DNA of 64,000 bases from Schistocerca nitens (Eukaryota; Arthropoda; Insecta; Orthoptera; Acrididae), in assembly GCF_023898315.1 (NCBI RefSeq), contig NC_064619.1, positions 340,181,650 through 340,245,649 of the forward strand, written 5' to 3'. Each line of letters starts with the position of its first letter. Positions within the stretch are counted from its first letter, which is position 1. Shown here piece after piece: positions 13,083 through 24,683 of the stretch. The position numbers and the translations under genes were made by a program. A model generated the notes under the pieces. The model was not told the origin of the DNA and searched no databases. It saw only the letters and a program-made list of their open reading frames with translations.

Positions 13083-13180
13083 CTAAATGTTCCAAGAATG
13101 TTCACAAAAAGCTTCATTCTCCTCCTGCAAAAAATAAAAAAAAATAGAGACAACTGTGCAAAACTTTTTGAATGCCCTTA

Positions 13181-14160
13181 GTATTTAATGTCTCGTGCGT
13201 AGAAAATGTATTTACTTTTTTGATAGATCGGACAATTTTATTCTGTCTTTGGTAATTAAGTTCACTCTCTCCCTTGTACAAGAAACTTTAATCACTTGTT
13301 TCAACAAAACAAAACTCAAACTAGTAAAGGAAAATGTTTGAGAAAGACTTAAATTCATAAACACCTTCTTCATGTGCTTCTTGCATGTTTTGTCTTGACT
13401 GAGTCATTGGTTAATTTTTCTCTTATTCTCTGTTTTTCTTTTATGAGCTGAAACTGTTTTGTTACCAACATTTGACCATCATTATCAAATAAACTGTTGT
13501 AGTATCGTCTTTATATTTAAATCCCTAAACATATTTGGATTCAAGTACAAGTCGTTGGTGACTTTTGCACTATGATATTCAATCCTTGTTGGAAGCATTA
13601 CTGTGAGAAATAGTCCAAGCCACAGAGTCACAACTTTGGTTGCCCTTCATCAGTATTATCAGAAAGAAAATCAATATTAGAGAATTGCAAAATAATGGGT
13701 TTCTATTTAAATGTGATTAACCCAAATGCTTGATAAACATTCATATAATTAATGTAGGTGATGGTCAGTGAATTGGCAGTACTGATTGCTTGTGTATTTC
13801 AGGTGCTTTTTGTAGTTGTGGCATAACGTTCAATGAAAATATACAGTTTTTCCAACTCTATGCTCATGTAAACACTGTTTGATAAACTTTTGCCACAAAC
13901 AAGCAAAGTGACCCTGTAGTACAGCCAAAGATGCAGAGCATGTTGTGGGAAATATTCCAGATTTCCCCAATTGGATATAGCACAAATATAGGGTGCCATA
14001 ATTTTTAAATTAGAGATAAACGTGTGAAATCAGTAGCTGCATTATTGCATTAGAGAAACTGTTAAAAACAACATTAAGATTGTTACCGAACTCCTAGAAC
14101 TTTCTAAATTGTTCTACAAAATGCAATAGTTGCCTTTTATTGTTCAAACTATGACAGCTT
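13181..14160. other. Unassigned AT-rich sequence
   Basis: No gene, repeat or RNA gene was recognised. Stops are frequent in every frame. Confidence 0.4.
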
Positions 14161-14167
14161 TAGAGTA

Positions 14168-14276
14168 AGCAGATTCAGAAGGATGTAGATTGCAGTAGGT
14201 ACTGGGAGACGAAAAAGCTTGCACATGGAGAGCTGCATCACACCAATCTCTGGACTGAAGATCACAACAACAACAG
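14168..14276 (+). mobile_element. RTE-type LINE 3' end fragment
   Basis: This 110-bp segment (with GATTCAGAAGGATGTAGATT and ending in CACAACAACAACAG) is the same 3' terminal sequence as the minus-strand RTE element at 59.5 kb, including the AAC-repeat tail. It is severely 5' truncated, as is usual for target-primed insertion. Confidence 0.85.
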
Positions 14277-14279
14277 TTT

Positions 14280-16560
14280 TAGACTAATGCCATCATATTA
14301 CAATTCAGGAACTAACACTATAAATTAATATTGTTTTTCAGTCTAACTTGCGAAAATGTAGAAAGGCAGGTCTAGATAGTTTGGTGACTTGTTTTATAAT
14401 ATAAATAAAATCAAAGGTGCAAACAAAATACCTCCACTCACTATCGAAAAAATCTCTACCAGCCATCATACACTTTGGTAACTCTGGTTATGATTGTTGT
14501 CCACTCTAATCTATATCAAACTGATCACCTCTAATTGATTGTGATAGCGATTTACTGAAAATATGGATCTCAGTTACATCATGTTCAAATGAAATATCCA
14601 GCTCCTTCTGACAGTTTGTATTACAATTGTCGTTTTTGTCTATCCATATCTATATGACTGTTCCAGTTGACACTGACATGCTAATGTCTTGTCCTCCTGT
14701 ATCACTCCTAGACGCAATCAGCAATTTTGTGTTACACTTAGTAGATGTCGTCTGACATTATGCTTGTAATTGAGAGCTGACCCAAATGTACAAGGCATTT
14801 CAAAAGATTAATCTGATTATGCAAGACTATGTATTATACATTACAGATAGAAATCTGGCATACATTGTAACTTACGCATAAAAACTAAAAGTTTACCTTG
14901 ACCCCAGATGTAAGTTACTGATTCATGTCATTGCTATTAGGGATATCTATATACTTTATAAGATAAAGGTGCAGCTAGCTCATTCATTTGTTAATTACCC
15001 AATGTGTGTCAAACTGCGATGGCAATACCATATCAATAGAAGGCATTTTGCATTCTCTGTTCCAATAGTTGCAATCCAGTTATAAGTTTGTGGTTTAATT
15101 CTCATTGCGAGTATGGAACTGCACCTCCAACAGTTCAAAAGTCACCCTGTGTCTTATATAAGATATAAATCACATTAAATAGAGTTTTGCATGTAGCTCA
15201 CAGAGGAGTACTCATGCCAGCCTAGAGTTAGACACTCCTCATGTGTCTGTCTCGTCTGATGTCTGTGTTTCAGACCATGCAGGATTTGACTGCTACAAGC
15301 CCTTCAATGTAAACAACAATGTGTGGGATGTTTTCAAACTATTATGGGTGTGGGTATGGAAAATAACAATTTCATTTTATGTCTGTTGTTCAGTAATGTG
15401 GCTAAGTTCCCTTCAATCTAAAAGTGAACAGCCACAATGTAAAAGCACAGGGAACACAGGAGTCTCACAGTCAGTCAGGCATGAGATGGATTCCCCAAAG
15501 CTTCATGTGTTTTGAAGTTCCCCAAGAAGTTATGGCCCATATTTGTTTTGTGGAAAAGAGGGTTACAGTAATCATGTGATAGGATATATTGATGATTGAG
15601 TTTCCAAACTAGTAAGAACATGCTGAAAATTTAATTTTTAATGGGGGCAGAGTACTGCCATACTGGCTTCTGCAAATAAAAGCATTTATTAACAATAAGC
15701 TACCTCAACAATGGAATGGCCATAAGGGGCAGAAGGATAGCCTGTAAGGGATGTATGGACCTCCCATTGCGTCATTGGCCTCAAAGATCACCTAATGTCA
15801 TGGTCCTTTTTTTTTTGACCTGGGGGGGGGGGGGGGGGGAGGGAGATGATGTGAAGACTCCATCCATGTGCATCCCCTTCCAACAACTTTGAATGAACTG
15901 CAATGTGGCATAGCAACAGCAGCAAATGCAGTAACTCTTGTTGTGCTCACAATTATATGGGGAGAGTTTGGCTATCGTCTGGATGTTTGTAGCTGGTGTA
16001 CGTCTGATATAGGGCACACTGCACATCTGTGAAAGGTAAATGAAAACTTTGAGCCTAAACACAACTGTAAATTACCTGAAGGTCATATGTATATGTGTGC
16101 AAAAGATGTATCCCTTATGAAATCAGGTAGTTCTACTGAAAATAAAAACATTGTAGTTCTGTCTATAAGTAAATATTTTTCCTCAGTATCTATACTGTAA
16201 TCTACTCATGAACTATATTTGAAAACTTTGAAAAAAATTTTTTGTTTTTTTCTATGAATCCTTGTACCTGATTTTATAATTGTTTTCAGTTAAATTTAAT
16301 CAAAAAATTTATAATTGAGGTAGTCAAAGTGCCCCGTCCCCCATTTGTAGGAAGTGCGACTTTTCACAAAAATGTCATAGTAAATATTTTCAGGTTCTAT
16401 ACCACACATACACATCAGTATCTCTTTAAGAAATATGTTTTTAATAAAAGTCAAACCTTTTTTTTTTTTTAGCGATAAATTATTACCCCCCTTTTTCCCC
16501 ATAGGTTGCATATATTATTGAAAATATCTTTATATTGCTAGGGTTAACTTTTTGCAGTGC
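14280..16560. other. Unassigned AT-rich sequence with a poly-G run
   Basis: No supported gene. The 90-aa open stretch at 15243-15515 has no recognisable domain. A run of 18 G occurs at 15822-15839 (followed by A and three more G). In the RTE copy at 62.76 kb such a run marks the 5' end, but no RTE sequence adjoins this one. Confidence 0.4.
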
Positions 16561-19500
16561 TGATGTTGCTTCATTGACTTCTCGTTCTGAAAGAATTTGA
16601 ATCAGTCAAGGAGTTACCGTACATTTGTATCAACACCACATGCATCTCTGTTGCCATTTCTTCATCACAGGGATACTTGAATAATATGAATACAGTACTC
16701 ATATTTGAGATTTTTTCCCCTTCAATACTTGCAATCTCATGGGAAATATTCATGGGAACTCAGGATCTGTTCAAAGGAATATCCTTGCAGTTCAGAACTG
16801 GTTTTCATAACTGATTACGAAAACAGTACATCAACAAGATCTTTATTACCCAAGAATAACAAAATTAACAGAACAGTGTCCATGGCAACAAAATGTTTCA
16901 CATACATTAAAAATATGTCAGCAAAGTCTGTTCTGAAAGCATGTGTGATGTAATAGCATAAAGCAAAGAAAAATGCTAGAACTGGTAGATATCACGTGCA
17001 TAAGGAATGCAGAACAAAGAGTATTTAATAACAAAAGAAACATATAAAAATACACAATAATTTTTGAAAAATATCTCAAGTTGTCCAGAAGAAAATACTT
17101 AATATCAACTATACTTGCTTCAATAAATAAAGCAATTATAACTCCTTCCAAAACAATTGTCTCAAGAAATAAAATGTAATCTCAATCTGAAGCAGGTATC
17201 ACTTATCACATGCTGTAAAAAATATTCCTTCCAAGTGGTACAAAATTAAAAGACAAATAAAAATCTGTAACATCACATAAAACAGAGTCTAAGTGCATGA
17301 TCACTCACAAAAAATACATAGCAATGGAAAATTAACACCATAGTGTTCATGTATTAGCTTTTTAAAAATAAGTAATACAAGCTATTGCCAAGTTTTTAAG
17401 TTTAACATAAAGGGTAGCAAACAGATAGATTATTGGCAGAATTATTTCTCATTCCATGCATAATTATTTAAGTCATAATAATAATCATTTCAATTAACAA
17501 CATACAGCTGATGACTAAGCGTATGTCATGAAACAGCAGTGTCTACATTCATTTTTATAGAACATTTTTGGCATAGTATGTTAGTCTAATTCTTCAATGT
17601 GCGATAATGAAGTTAGTGGAACTTAACTCTGCAATAACTGACCTCTGAGCATTTCCTTTCTCTCTTCCAACTAATCTCCATGGCATCAGAATATCACACG
17701 TGTACAACTCTTCGATATCATGCAGCTGTAACAGTTGCTTGTAAGAGTAGGTGCAGAGATGGAAGTGGGGATTTGTTTTCTGCTCACTTGTGATTTTTGT
17801 GATTTTGCAAGGCTATAGCTGTAGGAGGCAAGTATCTGTCTTCTCTTAGTATGTGTTAATAGCATTTCTTGATGATACAAGGGAGAAAACTTTTATCAAC
17901 TGGTGTACAGTACCTCATTAGGGTATTCTATGTATTCAGCCAGTCGCTTGTATCAAATTTAAACATGTGTGGCTCACTAGGCAGTGTTTAGATGAATTGA
18001 ACAGTATTTCCACTGGATTATTTTCTGTGGTTATTAACAACTGGTTTACCCTCTGTTGATAAAACCTGTATGGTCAGTTGCCATTCACATATCAGTCATT
18101 TACAGATCACAACAATAAACCTACACTTAAACAATAAACCTACTATTTACTTCATATGATCACAACATAACTCTTGTATAATTTACCATGGGTCATGCGA
18201 GGAAAATGAACTACAAAATATACAGCATGATCAGTTCAGTAACATGTGATTATTAGTTTAATTAATGTCACACATAAACATAACCATTATAGCAGGTCAT
18301 TGTTTGTAAACTAATTATTGTTCTCGAAATGCTTGTGTTTCATCTAGGAAGCTATGAAACATATTTTTTCCCCACAAATATTTAATCCAGTGTACATGAA
18401 CGCTGCTGATGTCATATGCAGAGGGAACATAACCAATGACATAAGAGAAAGTGTAAATCCAAAATATTCAGAGGATACAAATAAAACTTTTATAACTGAT
18501 AATTCTCATGCAATATTATTAGATATGAATAATTGATGTCAGCATACGGGAGTCACAAACAATGAAAATAACAGAATGATAATGAATATATTACTGAGTA
18601 GTTGAAATGAACACTGAAATGAATTATAAGCGTGATAGAAGTAGCTACCACATTACCAGCTCTGTGGCACTCAAATATGCGAAGGCAATCTTCACTTCAG
18701 ACCACTAGGTTTTCCAGTGCACCAGTAATATATTCCACAAAGTCATTAACACAAAGTTAATGTGATTTGTATAGAACCAACCAAACTTGCAGCTGTGTCA
18801 CACTCTAGGATAGCAAAATATAATCACAAAATGAAAAAAAAGTGGGTTTGATGACACAACAATGAAAAATAAGAGAATGAAGACATGAAAAAACGGAGTG
18901 AAGAAAGAAGTATGTTAAAAGAAATGATAATTGAAAACTCATGCAAATGGGAATACTTTCATAGCAAAAAAGAAAATACAAAATGATTGAAAAGGATGAC
19001 ATTCCAAGATTTTGAACAAAGATAAGTAAGTAAATTAATCAGTTAATGCATACACTTCTTAGCATCATACAAAGAAAAGTGTGAGTAGAAAAGACTGAGG
19101 AATAACAGGAAGACTTCAGATACATTGTATCAAGGATGGATAGGGTTTGGATATACGATTTTGGATTCTAGTGCTTGGTGAAATGGATATGCTGAAGCTC
19201 AATCTAGTTTAGTATACTGAAGGGTAGAATACATTTAAATGTGCAGCAACACGTATATTTAATGAATTTGGTTCAAATCTGCTGTCCAAACATCTCGATT
19301 TTGATTTTCTGGCAGCTGGTCGGTACTGTTGGACCTTCCGAGGCCTGTTCGAACAGAGTTAATTTTTTAGTGTTTCTCCAGATCACTTCAGACAAATGCT
19401 AGGCTAGTTGCTTTGAAATGCACATGGGTGATTTCCCATCAATCCATGTTCAATTTGAGCTTGTACATATTTCTAAGGTCTTCACAGCTGACAAGATTTT

Positions 19501-20550
19501 GAACCAAAATTTTCTTTCCTTCCTTGGTGAATTTGTTGGCCATGGGCTGGGCAAAAGCAACAAAAATAGTTCAGGGGGGACAAGGGAACAGTAGCAGCTT
19601 GCAGAAATAAAATGGTAAATAATGAAGTAGTTGACTTGCTCATAAACAGAGTACTGTGCAAATTCTCATTACCATTTTGATTCAAATTTCAATCTGATCG
19701 CATTTCAGGTGGTTCCTACACTGGGACATGATCTCCTCAACATACTGACATGCCCATCTCATCTTAAGGGTACAAAAGATAAAATTTTAGTATGGAAGAA
19801 CAAAGTCTCCATGCAGAGATTCACTTGTTACTGAGATGAATACTTGTTACAGATATGAATATCTGTGTTAACAAGGTTCAGGAAACCCACCAGCAAGGGT
19901 CCAATAGACCAACATAAAAAGGTCAGTTTCTGCAATGTTTTAGTACCACATGCCTCAAATATCTGTCATCTACAATATGGTATCAAGTGAAGACAAATGT
20001 CAACAATATATCTGAATACAATGTATATCTGAACAATGACCTGGAACGTGGAATGCTGACAGGTTATCTTAATGAATGATATTAATTTACCAAATCACAC
20101 TGGTTGCAGATGGTTTGAAATCATTGCAAACAATGGTAAGGAGATTTAAGTATCAATGTCACACTATACCAGAGGACTATTTATGTTTCCAGTTCCATTA
20201 TGTACTGTCCACCATCCTATTAAGGAAATTTTCATCAATGAATGTCCAAAGATTTTTTTTATACATTACATTCCTGGGATTATATCATGACAGGATGATG
20301 CCTATACTTGGTACCTCCTGACAGAAAATTGCATTCTTTCCTTAACATATAATTGCAGCCAGTTTACTGCAACTGAATATTCTTGGTAAAATGTCTGTTT
20401 CAGAAACACGTTGGGAGGTACTTAAACTTGTCCTGGACCTCTCCTGTGCTCAGTGCTTTTGTTCCTAATTATTTTATACACTGAACAGTTTCATTTCATT
20501 TAGAAACATGATGTATTACATATTGTTCCACAAATAACAGATGCATCAAA
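16561..20550. other. Unassigned AT-rich sequence
   Basis: About 4 kb without a recognised repeat, RNA gene or supported exon. A minus-strand open piece at 16571-16753 reads protein-like but lacks convincing splice context and matches nothing I recognise. This looks like the least transposon-dense part of the window. Confidence 0.4.
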
Positions 20551-21257
20551 CTTCATTATTTTAATGCTTGAATTTCTAAAATTTTATCACTGCCAGAAAT
20601 GTTCTGTAACCAGTAACTAAGAATGTACACTATGGAGATCCCGAGGAGCACAACCAAACAAAGTTTTTTACAGGCCTGCTTTAAAACTTCTAGGAAGTAG
20701 AGATCTGCATAAAATCCACGAGAAGAAAACAAATGGCTATCAAAAAGTAAAATCACTCTCACAAAAGTCCATTTACTGTATACATTTTCTTACAAATATC
20801 AAAATTTGTAACAAACAGTTATGATTCCTTCTATCATAAAAATCGGTGATACATTGTGAAATTCATATAATCACTGCCGTAACAAAGCTATTACCCTTCA
20901 GTGGAAGACAAGATAAGTACAGGGTAGTGTTTGCCTTTTCCTTACACCATAGCTAAGGAACAATATCATTCAAATGCAGCTGAAAATGACTAGCAAATGA
21001 GGAGAGAAAATCTTCCAATAAAAATCCATCAACATTTTTCATCATCTTACACATATCTGTCAAAATATTAATTTAAAATATATATATATCAAGTTAATTC
21101 TTTACTGCTACTTTAACAGCAAATGATGTTACATTCAATCAGTTAAATATTTCAGTCTTTGAGTGTCAAACATTGAAAAAAAAATGTGATGGCTTTCCCC
21201 ATGGAGCAATTATGGAAACACATTTTACAATTGTAACTTATCAATTTGACATCCTTG

Positions 21258-21258
21258 C

Positions 21259-21347
<89 letters not shown>
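21258..21347. repeat. Compound microsatellite (C)n(CT)n(CA)n
   Basis: A run of C (21258-21269) passes into CT repeats (to about 21294) and then CA repeats (to about 21347). This is simple sequence. Apparent ORFs on both strands across it are artefacts. Confidence 0.95.
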
Positions 21348-21351
<4 letters not shown>

Positions 21352-21719
21352 AAAAAAAGAAGCTTTGAAAAACTGTGTACAAGGTTCTTTTGGCTAATTC
21401 TGTACAACAAAAATAATCTCTTTAATTCTGTGTTTATAACTGCAGAAGGTATGCTACAGACAGTTGTAAAGTGTGGGACCATTACTCCATTTCTACAACT
21501 GCCATGTCTGTTCAACCAGACCATGTTGCTGGCAAGATTTAACCTCAAATATTTATTGTGATGGACTAGAAACACATGTAATGTACATACACAATCCATT
21601 ATTAATGTTCGATTTTCCCTTAACAGGCGTAACGAAACTGTAGCAATAAATCATAATTATAACATTAACAGATGTAAGAAAGGCAAAGTTCTGTAGATAT
21701 AGGTTAATACTGTTGCCTC

Positions 21720-21840
21720 TTAGAAGTTGGCATTTTGTTTATACTTTGGTTCGATAAACAACCATTGAACACTTTCTTGGGAATCAAGACGGATGTACCA
21801 ATTTGTTGCACTTCCAAAGTCAGCAATGTAGTCATATGAA
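21720..21840 (-). CDS. Candidate terminal coding exon, unidentified host gene
   Basis: On the minus strand a pyrimidine-rich tract followed by an AG acceptor (21841-21843, complement of CTG) precedes a 121-bp reading frame. Entered one base in, it encodes 39 residues (begins SYDYIADFGSATNWYIRLDS, ends KYKQNANF) and stops at 21720-21722. The composition is globular-protein-like (Trp, Tyr and acidic/basic mix), unlike the AT-driven noise around it, and no transposon motif is seen. I do not recognise the family. Upstream exons, if any, would lie to the right. It could also be a fortuitous open stretch. Confidence 0.35.
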
Positions 21841-22589
21841 CTGAAAATAAAAATAAAAAATTGAGGTGAACAGTATGTTATGTATATATGCTAGAACAAC
21901 ATAAACAGCAATTGTTAAGATATTGACTACATTGATTTCCCTACAAAATAGATCACATGAAACCAATGTTCCATATTAACTATAAACCACTACATAACTG
22001 TAATTAATGATATGAGTGAATCGTGAAACATCTTTTTACGGTCCATGTTCATGTCCATGGGTGAATAATGCATACCTGGCAAGTTAGATAATTCTCTCCT
22101 ATTTAGAGTGTAAATGTAAATTATGTTAAAAAGTGTTCTTTGTTTCAAAAATATGAAATTGAAGACATCTCAACATCAGCTGTATATACTGTCTTTAAAA
22201 AAAGAGTGACACTTCAACCGTGTAGTAAACCATCATTTTAATCTTCATATGCCTCTCTACCAGTCTGCATTTCATCATAATGGCGATGGCCTATTGTTGC
22301 AATCACTGTTTATTTTCTCCTAGCTCCAATAGGGGGAAAGATATGGACAAAACATGATTTTTTCAGCCCCTGTCATCTAGGCTGCCCTGCATTACAGTCA
22401 TGTTGTGTGGGAACAGTAGCACCCTGCCAAATCAACCTGCTTTGCAGGGCAGTCTATATGTAAGGCGGCAAGAAATAGTTTTCCAGGCTCCAACACGTAG
22501 GCTGTCATCCATGACAGGCATGTTATGGGAGCAGTATTGGCCTGATTTATTGAACAGTATTGCAAGGGCTGGTCAGCATGGCTGGAGAC
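21841..22589. other. Unassigned sequence with a short internal direct repeat
   Basis: No gene was recognised. Two imperfect copies of a roughly 45-bp unit (about 22380-22430 and 22500-22548, sharing CATGTTRTGKGARCAGTA-type sequence) suggest a local duplication. Confidence 0.35.
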
Positions 22590-22900
22590 GAGTTGAGATG
22601 GACAGAGGAGAGGATGGACAAAGTGAAGGGGAGGAGGAAATGGAAAGGGAGGGGGAGGAGGGGGAGATACATGAGGCAGGTGGAAGGTGTAGAGGGATAG
22701 TGGGCAGGTGAAGAAGAGAGGGAGGTGTAGATAGAAAGAGGGGTATGTGGATATGGTCAGAGGGAAGGGGGAAGAAGATACGGTCAGAGAGTGGAGGAAA
22801 TGGGCAAAGAGAGTGGGAGGAAAAGATAGACATATAGAGGTGGGAGGATGAGGTGGACAGATACAGGGATGCAGAGGTAGACACAGAGGAGGAGAAGGAG
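22590..22900. repeat. Purine-rich low-complexity tract
   Basis: About 300 bp in which the plus strand is overwhelmingly G and A (GGAGGAGGAGAA-type). Serine/proline-rich ORFs on the minus strand across it are composition artefacts. Confidence 0.8.
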
Positions 22901-22902
22901 GA

Positions 22903-23240
22903 GTGCTCAACATATTTGTGCAACTAATTCTTGAGAACTGTTCCAGTGTAACAGAAATGCTCAGGGAATTAAAACTGGAATCCAAGGGAGGAAGACAACA
23001 TAGTTCCTGCAAAATCTTGTTGGGTAAATTTAGAAAACTTCTACTTGAAGAAGGCTATATGGCCATTACGCTGCCACCATCGTCTATCTTGCTTAGGGAT
23101 AGCAAGAATAAGATAGCAGAAATTAAGAAATGTCATTTATACACAAAAGAGATAGAAAAGAAAACAGTTGATACTGGTAAGATCTGATCATCATTATGCA
23201 ATGTGCAATGACTTGTGGAGTATATAGATGAAGATGTAGA
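22903..23240 (+). mobile_element. CR1-type LINE 3' fragment
   Basis: The 94-aa open stretch 22903-23187 matches the C-terminal end of the CR1-type ORF at 12.2-12.5 kb (SVTEMLRELKLES versus SVTEMLQELGWES; then KFRKLLLEEG and DSKNKIAEIKK). It runs into the family's 3' end, a diverged GTATATAGATGAAGATGTAG near 23219-23238. 5' truncated. Confidence 0.8.
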
Positions 23241-23318
23241 AAGCTCACACTGCTTTACATTCCTGATGGAGTTACAGAGTAGGGAGGTAGTGGTGGTTGT
23301 TATTGAAGCAGGACAGAC

Positions 23319-23320
<2 letters not shown>

Positions 23321-23351
<31 letters not shown>
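23321..23351. repeat. (GA)n microsatellite
   Basis: Simple GA repeat of about 15 units. Confidence 0.9.
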
Positions 23352-23554
23352 CTGCTGAGAAAACAGTGTGGATTGTGCTCCATAGATATAAACATGGGCA
23401 ATATAAACTGACCAGGCTTTAGGTGAGGGGTCTCTGGAGTCGATGTGGGTGACATGGTTCTTTGAGGTGTGTTTAGAATACCTCTCCAGCTGCTGGAGGG
23501 TCAAGGTTTAATCATAGGCTACACTTCTCACAAATATCTTCAGAAAATGCTTTC

Positions 23555-24103
23555 TACCATTTGAATTTATATTCAGTGTTTCCAAATATCTCTTTTTCAG
23601 AAACACTTTTCTTGTTATTGTCAGTCTGCATTTTTATGTCATCTCTGTCTCATTTCCTAATATAATTCCCTCAGAATTGCCTGATTTAATCTGACTACAG
23701 TCCATTACCCTTGTTTTACTTTTATTACTGTTCATCTTCTTACCTCTGTTGAAGACACTACTGATTCCACTCCACTGGTCTTCTAACTGCTTACCCATCT
23801 TTGACAGAATTATAGTGTCATCGGAAATCTCAAAGTTTTTATTTTGTCTGGTTGATTTTTTTTTCCAAATTTCTCTTCGGTTTCCTTTACTACTTGTTCA
23901 AAATACAGATTGAATAACATTGGAGATACACTGCAACTCTGTCTCCCCATCTTTTCAACTATTGCTTCCTGTTATGTCCTTTGACCACTATAACTGCAGT
24001 CTCATTTCTGTACAATTAGTACACATTCACTCCCTTTATTTTATTCCTGCTATGTTTAGAATTTCAAAGGGTATATTCCTGTCAACACCATCAAAAGCTA
24101 TCT
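23555..24103 (-). mobile_element. Old RTE-type LINE fragment, part 1
   Basis: The minus-strand sequence parallels the RT C-terminal half of the RTE element at 59.9-60.6 kb: the antisense of FADD (TCATCGGAAATC near 23819), the INKSKTR-like segment, and the antisense of the DLEKAFD region near 24080-24100. It is clearly more diverged than the 59-kb copy. Homology stops at about 24103 and resumes at about 26240, so a segment of roughly 2.1 kb now splits the copy. Confidence 0.8.
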
Positions 24104-24683
24104 ACAAATGCTGCAGTAGTGTACAGAGATACCACACAAGAAGAATTTGCAACAAATAGAAGTACCATAGTCAGGGACGTCTGCCCTCAGCAGAAACATT
24201 GCTGCACACAAATTATTCATGCTGTCCATAAGAATCATGCCCCATGGAGTGACAGCACCACCAAGAAAAGACATCCACACTTAAGTAACCATGCACAAAC
24301 ATGAGTTCCAAGTTGTAAGTTGTAAGTCATCCGAGACTTGCTACTGAGTTCCTGTGAATGTTTGGCATGTCTTCAAGTTTTCATGTGAGAAAGAAACAGT
24401 GCCTGATAGTTAGACAGTGGTTAGTACTTAGTAGAAACAGAACAGTGTATAGAATTGTCGTATATGGACCAGGTCACCTGCCTAGAGATTTGACTGAATA
24501 CTGTTAGTTTGGAACTGTTCTTCTTTGAATAGTACATCAAGAAAGAAGATTAGTTCTCTTCTGACTTTAATCCTGAGAACATTATTAGTCAGTATTCACG
24601 GAACTATAGTCACTGCAGGACATGTAGGCTAAACCTGCATTCTACAATTGCTGTAACACACATTACCAATGTTGGATAATATA
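24104..24683. other. Unassigned part of a 2.1-kb segment inserted in the RTE copy
   Basis: This sequence between the split RTE parts and left of the Tc1 element has a short plus-strand open piece (24119-24304) with no recognised domain. On the other side of Tc1 (26108-26237) is AGTGGCAGCGAG, which resembles the start of a primer-binding site next to an LTR. Together they could be a retroelement remnant into which Tc1 later jumped. This is only suggestive. Confidence 0.3.

Larger units (their letters stand above)
10255..13178 (+). mobile_element. mariner-type DNA transposon interrupted by a LINE
   Basis: Inverted terminal sequences of about 85 bp match by eye. The left end reads AGGGCATTCAAAAAGTTTCG from 10255, and the right end ends in its complement at 13178. 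A TA follows on the right (13179-13180); the equivalent left position is AA, one change from TA. Coding remains flank the insertion: 10384-10600 encodes a mariner helix-turn-helix (FKEGDFSLLDNP), and 12630-13082 encodes the rest of that domain and then the C terminus (SSDLAPSDFYLFGHLKAHL). The middle of the catalytic domain, including the first catalytic Asp, is deleted. Non-autonomous and dead. Confidence 0.85.

Noticed and set aside
16571-16753. 60-aa minus-strand open piece with protein-like composition
   Set aside because: No recognisable family, weak splice context and isolated position; kept only as a note in the unassigned region.
21152-21599. Several overlapping ORFs rich in Cys/Val or Ser/Leu/Thr/His
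   Set aside because: They are translations of the CT/CA microsatellite at 21258-21347.
22398-23012. 204-aa minus-strand ORF rich in Pro, Ser and His
   Set aside because: It is the complement of a purine-rich low-complexity tract; no domain or conserved pattern.
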